A stretch of DNA of 64,000 nucleotides from Xenophilus arseniciresistens (GCF_028023875.1 NZ_JAQIPB010000003.1:372001-436000), one strand, 5' to 3'. Positions 50,993 through 60,990 are shown, counted from the stretch's first letter. The notes: generated by a model from the letters alone, not told the origin. A program made the numbers and translations.

Positions 50993-51832
50993 ATGACACA
51001 GAACAAGAGCCCCTCCCCCGCAGACAAGGCCAGCGCCGGCACCCGCGCGCGGCGCCAGCGCGTGCAGTCGGCCGAAACCGGCATGGCCGTGCTCAAGGGC
51101 CTGGCCCGGCTGGGCGGGCGCGCCAGCCTCACGGCGCTGGCCGGCTCGCTGGGCGAAAGCCCGGCCAAGGTCCATCGCTACCTGGCCAGCCTGCAGGAAG
51201 AAGGGCTGGTCGCGCAGGACAGCGGCTCGCAGCAGTACCTGCTGGGCACCGAAGCCATCGGCATCGGCCTGGCCGCGCTGCGCCAGGCCGACCCCATCCG
51301 CGTGGCCGAGCCGGCGCTGGTGCATCTGCGCGAATCATTGGGCGTGACCAGCTTCCTGGCCGTGCTGGGCAACAAGGGCCCGACGGTGCTGCGCATCGAG
51401 GAGCCCGGCCTTCCGGTGACGGTGAACGTGCGGCCCGGCTCGGTGCTTTCGCTGCTGTGGTCGGCCAGCGGCCGCGCCTTCCTGGGCTTTGTCGACGAGC
51501 AGGCGCTGCGCGCGCTGGCCGAGCAGGAGCTTGAACAGGCCCCGGCCGAGCAGCGGCGCCAGTTGGCGGCCCGCCAGCCCATCGACCATCTGTGCCAGCA
51601 GGTGCGCGAAGCCGGCTGCGCCAGCGTGGTCGACACGCTGCTGCGCGGCATCAGCGCCGTGGCGGCGCCCGTGTACGACCACAGCGGCCGCGTGTGCGCC
51701 GTGATCACGGCGCTGGGCGCGACGGGCGGCTTCGATGCCTCGCCCCAGGGCCCCATCGCGCTGGCCGTGCGCGATCAGGCGGCCCGCGTCAGCCGCCTGC
51801 TGGGCCACGGGGCTGCAGGCCCAGCCGCCTGA
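50993..51832 (+). CDS. IclR family transcriptional regulator
   Basis: A 279-residue IclR regulator. The winged helix covers about residues 25-85 (ETGMAVLKGLARLGGRASLTALAG; SPAKVHRYLASLQEEGL), followed by an effector domain (VLGNKGPTVLRIEEPGLPV; GISAVAAPVYDHSGRVCAV). AGGAG at 50978-50982 supports ATG 50993. The upstream in-frame ATG at 50960 overlaps one of the repeat boxes. Divergent from the bug-P450 unit, its likely target. Confidence 0.92.
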   Translation: MTQNKSPSPADKASAGTRARRQRVQSAETGMAVLKGLARLGGRASLTALAGSLGESPAKVHRYLASLQEEGLVAQDSGSQQYLLGTEAIGIGLAALRQADPIRVAEPALVHLRESLGVTSFLAVLGNKGPTVLRIEEPGLPVTVNVRPGSVLSLLWSASGRAFLGFVDEQALRALAEQELEQAPAEQRRQLAARQPIDHLCQQVREAGCASVVDTLLRGISAVAAPVYDHSGRVCAVITALGATGGFDASPQGPIALAVRDQAARVSRLLGHGAAGPAA

Positions 51833-52072
51833 GCCTGCAATGAAGGCTTGAATGCGATGCGCGGAAGGCGCATCCATGCCTCATTGTTTCCATCAACGAA
51901 ACGCCCCGTTCCAAAGCGCGGCGATCCAGGGCCCATCTGCGCGCCCACAATTCATTTCATCGGGCCAGCGATTGAATGCAGACCCGACACGGACCCGGCA
52001 GGCGACATCCAACAACAAGGCGCCCACCCCGTCCGTTTCATTCAACCCTGTCCTTTGAACCGGAGTAGAACC

Positions 52073-52390
52073 ATGAACAAGACCTCTCAAATCATCGCCG
52101 CCGCTGCCCTGTCCTTTGCCGCTCTTGGCGGTGCTGCCCATGCAGAAAGCTACCAGGGCGTGCAGGAGCCCGTCTCGGCCCTGAGCCGCGCCGAAGTGCA
52201 GCAACAGGCCGTGGCCGCTGCCCATGCCCCCAACCAGAACGTCTCGTCCAGCTCGGTCGTGCTGGGCGCCCTGACCAACGGCCGCGACCGCGCCGCCGTG
52301 CAGGCCGAAGCCATCGCCGCCGCCCGCAACAGCACGCAGAACCTGGACGCCAGCGCCTTCGTCGGCAGCCAGCTCCCTGCCGCCCTGTGA
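52073..52390 (+). CDS. Small exported protein with an internal duplication
   Basis: A 105-residue protein with a Sec signal peptide (IIAAAALSFAALGGAAHA). The mature ~80 residues hold two imperfect copies of a helical unit, SRAEVQQQAVAAAHAPNQNV and DRAAVQAEAIAAARNSTQNL, joined by a Ser/Gly linker. I recall similar short exported proteins in Comamonadaceae with no assigned function. No cysteines and no membrane helix in the mature part. A strong hairpin follows at 52439. Confidence 0.8.
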   Translation: MNKTSQIIAAAALSFAALGGAAHAESYQGVQEPVSALSRAEVQQQAVAAAHAPNQNVSSSSVVLGALTNGRDRAAVQAEAIAAARNSTQNLDASAFVGSQLPAAL

Positions 52391-52438
52391 TGGCACGTCG
52401 AGGCGGCCACGTCTTGAGCGTGGCCCGTCTCGACCGGT

Positions 52439-52476
52439 GGCAAACCCCGGTCTGTGAGAACAGGCCGGGGTTTGCC
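52439..52476 (+). terminator. Strong hairpin after the small exported gene
   Basis: GGCAAACCCCGG-t-CTG pairs with CAG-g-CCGGGGTTTGCC around GTGAGAA-type loop bases. The stem is very stable but no T-run follows, so it may stabilise the mRNA end rather than terminate by itself. Confidence 0.6.
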
Positions 52477-52575
52477 GCTTCAAGCTCTCAACGGCGCTGC
52501 CTGTTTGACTACAGGCGCGCCGCAACACCCGGATCAAGGTCCGGTTCTCCCGCGCGAAGCGCGGGAACTTCGGCT

Positions 52576-52605
52576 TTAGCACTCCCTCTAATCGAGTGCT
52601 AATAT
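52576..52605 (+). promoter_or_regulatory. Perfect CIRCE (HrcA) operator overlapping the rpoH promoter
   Basis: TTAGCACTC-N9-GAGTGCTAA at 52576-52602 matches the HrcA operator consensus at all 18 positions. A -10-like TAATAT (52600-52605) and a -35-like TTAGCA (52576-52581, 18-base spacing) coincide with the two arms. HrcA binding would then block RNA polymerase directly. The rpoH start is at 52631. Confidence 0.93.
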
Positions 52606-52630
52606 GCCCCACCACCAAGGAGAAACCCGA

Positions 52631-53575
<945 letters not shown>

Positions 53576-53597
53576 GGCTTCTGCATCCATCCAAAGA

Positions 53598-53628
53598 CAA
53601 ACCCGGCCTTGTGCCGGGTTTTCTTTTT
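53598..53628. terminator. Bidirectional intrinsic terminator between rpoH and alkC-like gene
   Basis: AAACCCGGC and GCCGGGTTT pair around CTTGT. T-rich sequence follows in both directions (TTCTTTTT on plus, TTTGTCTTT on minus), serving the convergent genes. Confidence 0.85.
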
Positions 53629-53633
53629 GGCGC

Positions 53634-54488
53634 TCAGGCCAGGCTGTCTTCTTCTTCGTCGGCGCCGGCCGTCTTCTTGTTGAGCGTGCGCAGCGCGCGC
53701 TTGACGATGTAGCGCGTGGCCGGCGTCGGGCTTTGCGCCAGCCAGCGTTCGCCGATTTCGCGCACCCACAGGGGCTGGCTCTTGCTCGCATCGTTGAGCC
53801 AGTTGGCCACCGAGTTCTGCACGTAGCGGCTGCCGTCCGCGCGCAGCGGCTCCAGCAGCGGCAGCGCGCGCCAGGGCTCGGCCTGCAAGGCCTTGATGGG
53901 CGCGCACCAGACGCCGCGCGGGCGCGTGAGTTCGCTGGCAAAGCGGCGGATGTTCTCGTCGCCGTCGTGCACCCAGGGCTGCAGCAGCGCGAGCGCGCTG
54001 TCCAGCTCGGCAATCACACCGTCGCGCACGGCCATCCAGGCGAACTCGCGCACGCCGAAGTGCGCATCGGCCGCGAAGCGATGCACGCCCTGCAGGCGCC
54101 GGGCCAGCGACTGGCCGCCGAACTGCAGCCATTGCACGGCCCAGCTGCGCGCGATGTCGCTGGGGTGCGTGGCCAATTGGTGGGCCAGCGCGTCGCGCTG
54201 CGCGTGCTCGGCCGTCATGTCATACAGCGCCCGCGCAATGTGCGTGTGCCGCTGCATGGGCTTGAAGGCCGCCAGCATGGCCAGGGTGTCGGTCAGGCGC
54301 TCGTGCGCGGGGTCCAGCCCCAGTTGCTGCGCCACGGCGCGCGACAGCCGCGCCAGATCGAGCGCCAAAAATTCGTTGAGGTTGACGGTGGGCAGCAGGC
54401 CGTCGTTGAGGGCATCCAGCACCTCGGGCGGAATCAGCGCGATGCGAAAGGCGCCCTTGCGCGCGCGCAGCAGTTCCAGATCGGCCAC
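53634..54488 (-). CDS. HEAT-repeat DNA alkylation repair protein (AlkC/AlkD-like)
   Basis: A 284-residue all-helical protein matching the HEAT-like DNA alkylation repair group, glycosylases that remove positively charged methylated bases. Visible family segments are VREFAWMAVRDGV, HDGDENIRRFASELTRPRGVW, EPLRADGSRYVQNSVANWLND and the C-terminal ATRYIVKRALRTL. A GTG start at 54488 is chosen because it follows the sco1 stop by five bases with GAGGG just upstream; longer readings run back through sco1. It appears to be a passenger at the end of the cytochrome oxidase operon. Confidence 0.78.
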   Translation of the reverse strand: MADLELLRARKGAFRIALIPPEVLDALNDGLLPTVNLNEFLALDLARLSRAVAQQLGLDPAHERLTDTLAMLAAFKPMQRHTHIARALYDMTAEHAQRDALAHQLATHPSDIARSWAVQWLQFGGQSLARRLQGVHRFAADAHFGVREFAWMAVRDGVIAELDSALALLQPWVHDGDENIRRFASELTRPRGVWCAPIKALQAEPWRALPLLEPLRADGSRYVQNSVANWLNDASKSQPLWVREIGERWLAQSPTPATRYIVKRALRTLNKKTAGADEEEDSLA

Positions 54489-54493
54489 CGCCC

Positions 54494-55102
54494 TCAGCCC
54501 TGCTTGAGCAGGGTCTGGATGTCGGCCGCCAATGCATCGACCGGCGTGCCGTAGCGCGCATACAGGCGCAGTCGGCCTTGCGGGTCGTAGAGGTAGCTGG
54601 CGGCCGAGTGGTCCATGGTGTAGCTCCCGGGCGTCTTGCCGTCCACCTTCTTGTAGTAGACCTTGAAGTCCTTGGCCGTGGCGGCAAGCTGCTCGGGCGT
54701 GGGGATCAGCGCCAGGAAGCTGGGGTCGAAGGCGGCCATGTAGTCCTTCATCACGGCAGCCGTGTCGCGCGCCGGATCGACGGTGATGTAGATCACCTGC
54801 AGCTTGTCGCCGTCGGCGCCCAGCTTGTCCTTGATCTGCTTCATCTCCAGCATCGTCGTGGGGCACACGTCCGGGCACTGCGCAAAGCCGAAGAACACGG
54901 CCACGACCTTGCCTTTGAAGTCCGCCAGCGTGCGCTCGCGGCCGTTCATGTCGGCCAGTTTGAAATCGCGCGCGTAGTCCGCGCCCGTGAGGTCGATGGC
55001 GTTGAAGCTGGGCTTGGACTCGCTGCAGGCGGCCAGGCCCAGCACCGCCAGCGCACCGGCACCGCCAGTCAACAGACGCAGGGCTTGTCTTTTGTTCATC
55101 AT
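54494..55102 (-). CDS. SCO1/SenC copper chaperone for cytochrome c oxidase
   Basis: A 202-residue thioredoxin-fold lipoprotein. The lipobox is LGLAAC after [11 protein letters not shown]. The copper/redox motif CPDVCP (CxxxC) and the distal His in [12 protein letters not shown] are intact, so copper delivery to the CuA site of subunit II is expected. The first of two adjacent Met codons (55102) overlaps the ctaB stop as ATGA. Confidence 0.94.
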   Translation of the reverse strand: MMNKRQALRLLTGGAGALAVLGLAACSESKPSFNAIDLTGADYARDFKLADMNGRERTLADFKGKVVAVFFGFAQCPDVCPTTMLEMKQIKDKLGADGDKLQVIYITVDPARDTAAVMKDYMAAFDPSFLALIPTPEQLAATAKDFKVYYKKVDGKTPGSYTMDHSAASYLYDPQGRLRLYARYGTPVDALAADIQTLLKQG

Positions 55103-56058
55103 CGGATGTAGTGGTCCACCAGCAGCGCGGCAAACAGCACGCTCAGGTGCAGAAGCGAAAAACGGAAGGTCTTGCGCGCCAGCGCGTCGGAATAGTTGCG
55201 CCACAGCGCCACGCCGTAGGCGCAAAAGCCCATGCTCGCGGCAAAAGCCACTGCCAGGTAGAGCCAGCCGCTCATGCCGTAGATGAAGGGCAGCAGGCAG
55301 GCCGCAAAGAGGATCAGCGTGTACAGCAGGATCTGCAGCCGCGTGAACTCATTGCCGTGCGTGACGGGCAGCATGGGCAGGCCGGCCTTGCGGTAGTCCT
55401 CCACGCGGTACAGGGCCAGCGCCCAGAAGTGCGGCGGCGTCCACAGGAAGATGATCAGAAAGAGGATCAGCGCTTCGGGCCCCACCTCGCCGCGCATGGC
55501 GGCCCAGCCCAGCACCGGCGGCATGGCGCCCGAAGCGCCGCCGATCACGATGTTCTGCGGCGTCAGCGGCTTGAGCACGACGGTGTAGATGACCGCATAG
55601 CCCACGAAGGTGGCGAAGGTCAGCCACATGGTCAGCGGGTTGACGGTGAACCACAGAAGCGCCGAGCCCAGTGCGCACAGCGTGGTGGAAAACAGCAGCG
55701 TCTGCGCATCGCTGAGCTCGCCGCGCGCCGTGGGCCGCCAGGCCGTGCGTTTCATCTTCGCGTCGATGCCCTTCTCGACCAGGCAGTTGAAGGCCGCCGC
55801 CGCACCCGCCACCAGCCAGATGCCCACGCAGGCCAGCAGCAGCGTCAGCCATTGCTGGGCGGTGGGCAGCCCGGGAATGGCCAGCGCCATGCCGATCAGC
55901 GCGCAAAAGACGATCAGCTGCACCACACGCGGCTTGGTCAGCGCATAGAACTGCCGCCAAATACCGGGTATGGCGGGCATGGCCACCGAGGCAGGCTGTG
56001 CGCTGTGGGCTGGAGGCTCCGGCGGGCGCAGGCCCTCCGAAGAACGGCTGCTACTCAT
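55099..56058 (-). CDS. ctaB: Protoheme IX farnesyltransferase (heme O synthase)
   Basis: A 319-residue polytopic prenyltransferase that converts heme B to heme O. It starts [20 protein letters not shown] after a ~30-residue variable N-terminus. The prenyl-diphosphate-binding loop is [23 protein letters not shown] with its N/DxxxD-type acidic residues, and [22 protein letters not shown] is the second conserved loop. It overlaps ctaA and sco1 by 4 bases each. Confidence 0.95.
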   Translation of the reverse strand: MSSSRSSEGLRPPEPPAHSAQPASVAMPAIPGIWRQFYALTKPRVVQLIVFCALIGMALAIPGLPTAQQWLTLLLACVGIWLVAGAAAAFNCLVEKGIDAKMKRTAWRPTARGELSDAQTLLFSTTLCALGSALLWFTVNPLTMWLTFATFVGYAVIYTVVLKPLTPQNIVIGGASGAMPPVLGWAAMRGEVGPEALILFLIIFLWTPPHFWALALYRVEDYRKAGLPMLPVTHGNEFTRLQILLYTLILFAACLLPFIYGMSGWLYLAVAFAASMGFCAYGVALWRNYSDALARKTFRFSLLHLSVLFAALLVDHYIR

Positions 56059-57287
56059 GAACGAACTCCCAAAGGCGGCGGCACCTTGTCGCCCGCGCGC
56101 CGCGCCTGCTCAAGCTGCCCTGCCTGCTGCGCTTGCGGCGCGCGGCGGCTTTCGCACAGCGCCCAGGTCAGCACCACGGCCATGGCGGCTGCGCCGCCCG
56201 TGTGCAGCACGGCGGCGGCCAGCGGCCAGCCCAGCAGCACGTTGCCCAAACCCGTGGCCAACTGGCCCAGCGCCAGCGCGCCCAGCCAGCGCGCCTGCAG
56301 GCGCAGGCGCGGCACCCGATTGAGCTGCACGAAGGCGGCGATCAGCACGGCGAAAACAACATAGGCGGCCAGCCGGTGCACATAGTGGATGGCCGTGAGG
56401 GCCGCGAACTCCACCGGTGCGCCGCTGCTGTCCACCCCCAGCTCGCGCCACAGCTCAAAAGCCTGCGAGAAATTCATCTGCGGCCACCAGCTGCCCTGGC
56501 AGGTGGGGAACTCGCTGCAGGCCAGCACGGCGTAGTTGGTGCTGACCCAGCCACCCAGCGCGATCTGCAGCACCAGCAGGCCCATGGCCGCCCACAGCAG
56601 CCAGCGCGCACCGCCGCCAATGGGCGTGGGCAGCCGCTGCTGCGCCGCCTGCTGGTAGCGCACGGCCTGGATGCACAGCAGCGCCAGCAGCAGCACGGCG
56701 CCCAGCAGGTGCAGCGTGACGATGGCCGGGTACAGCTTCCAGGTCACGGTGAGCGCACCGAAGGCGCCCTGCACACAGACCCACACCAGCGTGGCCAGCG
56801 GCCACCAGGTGCTCAGCACCCTCGCATCTGCGTTGTGTGGTGAATGCGCGCTGCTGCCGCGCCGCTGCGCGCGGCGAGCCCACCAGGTGGCCAGCGCCAG
56901 CACCAGGATCAAGGCGCCCACGCCCGTGGCCAGGTAGCGATGGACCATCTCGATCCAGGCCTTGGAATGCGTGACCGGGCCGGTGGGCTGGGCTGACTGG
57001 GCCATGGCGATTTCATGCCGCGCGCCCAAGGGGCTGGCGTTGCCATAGCAGCCGGGCCAATCGGGGCAGCCCAGGCCCGAATCGGTCAGGCGCGTGAAGG
57101 CGCCGAACAGCGTGAGGTCGAAAGTCAGGAAGAGCGTGAGCACCGTCAGCGCATGCAGCCGCCGCGCCGCGCCCGCACCGGCATTGCGGCGCCAGATCCA
57201 CAGCACCGGGCCCAGCGCGATCAACGCGCCCACGCCCAGCAGCCAGGCCACGGGCGCGAGGTCGTAAAGAGGTTGTGCGTCGTTCAT
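56055..57287 (-). CDS. ctaA: Heme A synthase (COX15/CtaA)
   Basis: A 410-residue eight-helix membrane protein that oxidises heme O to heme A. Heme-ligand His residues appear in segments such as [15 protein letters not shown] and [15 protein letters not shown]. The cysteine pairs CPDWPGCYG and CSEFPTCQG are the extracytoplasmic redox loops of the family. The ATG at 57287 overlaps the preceding gene's stop (ATGA). Confidence 0.95.
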   Translation of the reverse strand: MNDAQPLYDLAPVAWLLGVGALIALGPVLWIWRRNAGAGAARRLHALTVLTLFLTFDLTLFGAFTRLTDSGLGCPDWPGCYGNASPLGARHEIAMAQSAQPTGPVTHSKAWIEMVHRYLATGVGALILVLALATWWARRAQRRGSSAHSPHNADARVLSTWWPLATLVWVCVQGAFGALTVTWKLYPAIVTLHLLGAVLLLALLCIQAVRYQQAAQQRLPTPIGGGARWLLWAAMGLLVLQIALGGWVSTNYAVLACSEFPTCQGSWWPQMNFSQAFELWRELGVDSSGAPVEFAALTAIHYVHRLAAYVVFAVLIAAFVQLNRVPRLRLQARWLGALALGQLATGLGNVLLGWPLAAAVLHTGGAAAMAVVLTWALCESRRAPQAQQAGQLEQARRAGDKVPPPLGVRS

Positions 57288-58003
57288 CGGCCCGCGTTGT
57301 CCCACGAGGAAGAAGCCCGCAGCAACCGGTCGATGTCGCGCTTGGCCTTGGCTGCGGTCTTGGCGTCCATGCGCGCGGGGTAGCGCATCATCCAGTTGCC
57401 CATGGGGTCGACCACGAACAGGTGCTCGGCCAGCGCATGGCCGGCCTCGGGCTGCAGCCACTGGGCCAGGGCCTGGCGCGGCACGCGCAGCACCGTGGCG
57501 CCGTGCAGGCCGTTGGCCAGGCGCTCGGGAATGGGCGCCTCGTCGGTCACCAGCCACACGCGGTCGATGCGATCCTTTTCGCGGCCGGCCATTTCGCGCA
57601 GCTGGCGCTGCAGGTACAGCTGCTGTTCGCACAGCGCATCGCAGGCAGCATCGGCCACCGCCACCAGCAGCCACTGGCCCTTGAGCGACTGCAGGTTCAG
57701 CACATCGCCCGCAGGCGTGCGCGCCAGCAGCGAGGGCGCGGGGCGCTGCGGTTCGATCAGCTGGCCGAAGACGCTGCGGCCTTCGGGCCGGATCACGTAG
57801 TAGGTGAAGTACGAAGCGATCACCGGGGCCGCACAGCACAGCAGCACGGCGATCATCTTCCAGCGGCCCACGCGCGTGCGGCGCTGCGCGTCCTGCGCGC
57901 CCATGGCCTCGCGCGGCGTGGGCAGGCTGTGAACGGTCAGGCCCAGGGGCTCGTCAGCCACGATGGCGGCGGCGGCGGGGGGCGATGAGTTGGAACCAGA
58001 CAT
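57284..58003 (-). CDS. Membrane-anchored SCO-like cytochrome oxidase assembly protein
   Basis: A 239-residue protein with one membrane helix (KMIAVLLCCAAPVIASYFTY) and a periplasmic thioredoxin-like part (LQSLKGQWLLVAVADAACDALCEQQ; LFVVDPMGNWMMRYP). The CDALC pair occupies the place of the SCO CxxxC motif. It sits between SURF1 and ctaA, as in other Burkholderiales, and is probably a redox assembly factor. If it begins at the ATG at 58003 it overlaps the SURF1 gene by 50 bases; a GTG at 57961 would cut the overlap to 8. Confidence 0.82.
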   Translation of the reverse strand: MSGSNSSPPAAAAIVADEPLGLTVHSLPTPREAMGAQDAQRRTRVGRWKMIAVLLCCAAPVIASYFTYYVIRPEGRSVFGQLIEPQRPAPSLLARTPAGDVLNLQSLKGQWLLVAVADAACDALCEQQLYLQRQLREMAGREKDRIDRVWLVTDEAPIPERLANGLHGATVLRVPRQALAQWLQPEAGHALAEHLFVVDPMGNWMMRYPARMDAKTAAKAKRDIDRLLRASSSWDNAGR

Positions 58004-58817
58004 AGAGGACGGTGACGAGGGTCGCTAGACCGAACCACTGGAAGGCATAGCCATAGTGTTTCTCGATGCCGAGTGCCGGCTGGGGCCATTCGCGGTCCAG
58101 GCCTTCGGAGGCCGGGCCCACCTGCTGGAGCGAGAAGTCCTCGCGCAGCGGCAGCCCGGTTTCGACACGAAAAGCGTGCAGGTCCAGATTCTGCCGGATG
58201 CGCAATGCCTGCGGCCCTGCAGGGGCAGGCTCCGTGGCAGCGGGCGTGGCGGCCGCGGAAGGCGGCTCGGCGCCCTGCGCAGCGGCCGCGCCGGCACCGG
58301 CCGGCGCGCCCTCTTCCTTGCCCAGTTGCATCAGCTGGGCCGGCGGCGGCGCGATGCGGGCCGTGATCTCCACCAGGCCGGGCGGCGTTTCCACGGCGGG
58401 CAACTGGGTGCGGTCCATGAAGTTGCGCGGCACCCAGCCGCGCTGGACCATGTACGTGCGCTCCGTGCCTTCCAGCGCAATGGGCGTCAGCACATAAAAG
58501 CCGGGGCGGCCGTGCATCTGCCGGTTGTCGAGGTAGACGGTCTGCGTGGGCAGCCACAGGCCGCGCAGGGTCACGCGCCTGTGCATCTCGCTGCCGATGT
58601 TCTCGATCGACTGCAGGCCCGCCAGATCAATGGGCGGATGGGTCTGCTGCGCCTCGATGCGCGCGGCCAGCGCCTCCTTCTGCGCCGCGCGCGAGAGCTG
58701 CCAGCGCCCCAGCGACACGGTCAGTGCCACCATGGCCAATGTGACCAGCGTGACGATCCAGAAGCGCAGGCCCCGCGGCCGACGGGTCGGCTTGCCGCTC
58801 AGTTCGATCTCACGCAT
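57954..58817 (-). CDS. SURF1 family cytochrome oxidase assembly protein
   Basis: A 287-residue protein with two membrane helices, near residues 20-40 (FWIVTLVTLAMVALTVSLG, then RWQLSRA) and near the C-terminus (WFGLATLVTVLYVWFQLI). The SURF1 pattern is clear: LGRWQLSR, VTLRGLWLPTQTVYLDNRQMHGRPGFYVLTP in outline, and VQRGWVPR. An Ala/Pro-rich insertion (about residues 170-200) is unusual. It helps insert heme A into subunit I. Confidence 0.92.
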   Translation of the reverse strand: MREIELSGKPTRRPRGLRFWIVTLVTLAMVALTVSLGRWQLSRAAQKEALAARIEAQQTHPPIDLAGLQSIENIGSEMHRRVTLRGLWLPTQTVYLDNRQMHGRPGFYVLTPIALEGTERTYMVQRGWVPRNFMDRTQLPAVETPPGLVEITARIAPPPAQLMQLGKEEGAPAGAGAAAAQGAEPPSAAATPAATEPAPAGPQALRIRQNLDLHAFRVETGLPLREDFSLQQVGPASEGLDREWPQPALGIEKHYGYAFQWFGLATLVTVLYVWFQLIAPRRRRHRG

Positions 58818-58858
58818 GGGAACAGTCAGGCCGACGCTTGCGGCCGATAATCAGAATC

Positions 58859-59083
58859 ATGAAATACCTTGTCGCCCTGGCCTTCGTCGGCATCCTCGGG
58901 AGCCTGGGCTGGGCCTTGTTTCACATGCTGCGTGGCAGCAGCCAGAAAGGCCGCGGCAAGGGCGGCGGCATGGCGCGCGCATTGACGGTTCGGATCGGCC
59001 TTTCAGTGCTTTTGTTCCTCTGCATTCTCGCCGCCTGGAAGATGGGCTGGATCCAGCCGGGCGGATTGCCCCCGGGCCGCTAG
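58859..59083 (+). CDS. Small twin-transmembrane protein (DUF2909 type)
   Basis: A 74-residue protein with two membrane helices (YLVALAFVGILGSLGWALFHM and GLSVLLFLCILAAWKMGW) joined by a basic Gly-rich loop (RGSSQKGRGKGGGM). It is the only rightward gene inside the oxidase cluster, divergent from SURF1 with a 41-base spacer and convergent with coxC. Family known from oxidase loci; function unknown. Confidence 0.82.
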   Translation: MKYLVALAFVGILGSLGWALFHMLRGSSQKGRGKGGGMARALTVRIGLSVLLFLCILAAWKMGWIQPGGLPPGR

Positions 59084-59118
59084 CCGGCGCTGCAGGTCAC
59101 CCGCTTCCACGCCCCATG

Positions 59119-59143
59119 AAAAAAGCGCCTTGCGGCGCTTTTT
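59119..59143. terminator. Bidirectional terminator between DUF2909 and coxC
   Basis: GCGCC-TTGC-GGCGC, preceded by AAAAAA and followed by TTTTT, gives a terminator for both convergent genes. It separates coxC from the SURF1-ctaAB part of the cluster. Confidence 0.9.
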
Positions 59144-59174
59144 GTCTTTGGAGCGGCAGCCTTCGCTGCAGCAC

Positions 59175-60056
59175 TCACATCCAGTAGACCAGGATGTACA
59201 GGCCCAGCCACACCACGTCCACGAAGTGCCAGTACCAGGCGGCACCTTCGAAGCCAAAGTGGCGCTCGGCCGTGAAGTGGCCGCGCTGCAGGCGCAGCGT
59301 GATGAACAGCAGCATCAGCATGCCCACGAACACATGCAGGCCGTGGAAGCCCGTGAGCATGTAGAAGGTGGAGCCGTAGGCGCCCGAGCTGAGCTTGAGG
59401 TTCAGGTCCGTGTAGAGGTGGAAGTATTCATAGCCCTGCACGCACAGGAAGATGACGCCCAGCACCACGGTGGCCCACATGAAGCGCACGCACTGCGCGC
59501 GATGGTCGGCCCGCAGCGCGTGGTGGGCGATGGTCAGCGTCACACCGGAAGTCAGCAGCAGCGCCGTGTTGATGGTGGGCAGCCAGAACGGGCCCACGGT
59601 CTGGAAGGGCTCCACGATGCCCGCGGGCGAGCCGGTCACGCCCGCCTGCACCGTGGGCCAGATGGCCTTGAAGTCGGGCCACAGCAGCGCGTTGTCCAGG
59701 CTGCCCAGGTTGGGCAGCGAATGGGTGCGGGCCCACCACAGCGCCGTGAAGAAGGCGCCGAAGAACATCACCTCCGAGAAGATGAACCAGCTCATGCTCC
59801 AGCGGAACGAGAGGTCGATCTTGTGGCCGTACTGGCCGCCTTCGCTTTCGCGGATGGCGTCGCCAAACCACTGGAACAGCACCACGAACCACCACAGCAG
59901 CCCGAAGGCCAGCGAATAAGCGCCCCAACCATGCCCGTTGACCCACTGCCCGGCGCCGAGGATCACGAAGAACAGGCCGATGGCCGCCATCAGCGGATGG
60001 CGCGATGGACCGGGCACGAAGTAGTAGGGCGTGGCACCGTGGGTGGTCGAACTCAT
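59175..60056 (-). CDS. ctaE: Cytochrome c oxidase subunit III
   Basis: A 293-residue seven-helix protein: YYFVPGPSRHPLMAAIG, SMSWFIFSEVMFFGAFFTA, TSGVTLTIAHHALRA, FYMLTGFHGLHVFVG and AWYWHFVDVVWLGLYILVYW. The Glu and His residues in these helices are those conserved in aa3-type enzymes. Preceded by GGAG. It lies 54 bases after the DUF2970 gene. Confidence 0.97.
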   Translation of the reverse strand: MSSTTHGATPYYFVPGPSRHPLMAAIGLFFVILGAGQWVNGHGWGAYSLAFGLLWWFVVLFQWFGDAIRESEGGQYGHKIDLSFRWSMSWFIFSEVMFFGAFFTALWWARTHSLPNLGSLDNALLWPDFKAIWPTVQAGVTGSPAGIVEPFQTVGPFWLPTINTALLLTSGVTLTIAHHALRADHRAQCVRFMWATVVLGVIFLCVQGYEYFHLYTDLNLKLSSGAYGSTFYMLTGFHGLHVFVGMLMLLFITLRLQRGHFTAERHFGFEGAAWYWHFVDVVWLGLYILVYWM

Positions 60057-60110
60057 GTCAGCTCCTGCTCTGTTCTCTTCTCTGGGTTGTTCTGAAATTC
60101 GTGCAATGCC

Positions 60111-60350
60111 TCAGCCGGCCACCGCCAGCTTGACCAGCACCAGCAGCACGCCGATGAACACCAGCACCGCGACGAAGCCGACGGCGATGATGTGCAGGGG
60201 CGACAGCCGCGCGATGTCCTTCTGATATTCACTGTTCTTGCGCACGCCGAAGAAGCCCCAGGCCACCGCCTTGACGGTGTGCCACAGCGAACCCGCGCGC
60301 CGGACGGGCGGCTGGTCGTCGTTCTTCTTGTGCATGGGCGCGCCGCTCAT
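60111..60350 (-). CDS. DUF2970 small membrane protein
   Basis: A 79-residue protein with a DUF2970-like SLWHTVKAVAWGFFGVRKN segment and a C-terminal membrane helix (IIAVGFVAVLVFIGVLLVLV). The ATG at 60350 overlaps the ctaG stop as ATGA; a second in-frame ATG at 60335 would remove five residues. Always near ctaG/coxC in related genomes by my recollection; role unknown. Confidence 0.85.
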   Translation of the reverse strand: MSGAPMHKKNDDQPPVRRAGSLWHTVKAVAWGFFGVRKNSEYQKDIARLSPLHIIAVGFVAVLVFIGVLLVLVKLAVAG

Positions 60351-60973
60351 GAATGCGGCTCCTCGCGCGCAGGCACTGCCGCTGCGGCCGTGGGCGCAGC
60401 AGGCGTGCGGCCGCCCACCTCGAAGAAGGTGTACGACAGCGTGATGGTCTTCACATCCCTGGAGATGCGCGGATCGATCACGAAGGCCACGGGCCACTGC
60501 TTCTTCTCGCCGGCATCGAGCGTGTACTCGCTGAAGCAGAAGCACTCCAGCTTGTTGAAGTAGGCCGTGGCCTGGCGCGGTGCGTAGCTGGGCACGGCCT
60601 GCGCTGCCATGCGGCGGTTCTGCACGTTCTGGAACTCGTACATCACGGTGTTGAGCTCGCCCGGATGCACGACCATGGACCGCCGCTCGGGCTTGAAGTC
60701 CCAGGGGCCGCGCACGTTGGCGTCGAACTCGACCACGATGGAGCGCGTGCGGTCCACCTGCGTGTTGTCGGGCAGGCGCACCTGCGCGCCGCCGCGGGCG
60801 CCGCCTGGCACCTGCAGTTCGCTGCGCGAGAGTACGTTGATGCCCAGCGCCTCGCACACATGGCGATAGATCGGGATCAGCGCATAGCCGAACGCGAACA
60901 TGCCGGCCGCCACGATGACCAGCTTGCCGACCATGCGGACGTTCTCGCGACGGAGGCGTTGAGCGATGCCCAT
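60347..60973 (-). CDS. ctaG: Cytochrome c oxidase assembly protein CtaG (Cox11)
   Basis: A 208-residue protein with an N-terminal membrane anchor (GKLVIVAAGMFAFGYALIPIY) and a periplasmic beta-domain. The copper motif ECFCFSEYTL (CxC) is intact and QKYFNK-type YFNKLECF precedes it. It delivers copper to the CuB site in subunit I. It sits between the 37-residue peptide gene and DUF2970. Confidence 0.96.
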   Translation of the reverse strand: MGIAQRLRRENVRMVGKLVIVAAGMFAFGYALIPIYRHVCEALGINVLSRSELQVPGGARGGAQVRLPDNTQVDRTRSIVVEFDANVRGPWDFKPERRSMVVHPGELNTVMYEFQNVQNRRMAAQAVPSYAPRQATAYFNKLECFCFSEYTLDAGEKKQWPVAFVIDPRISRDVKTITLSYTFFEVGGRTPAAPTAAAAVPAREEPHS

Positions 60974-60990
60974 GCGATCTGCGTTTCCGT

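Noticed and set aside
54496-55133. A 499-residue reading that would fuse an SCO1 shadow to the AlkC-like protein
   Set aside because: The region before 54488 is the SCO1 gene read out of frame. Homology to DNA alkylation repair proteins begins only after the GTG at 54488.
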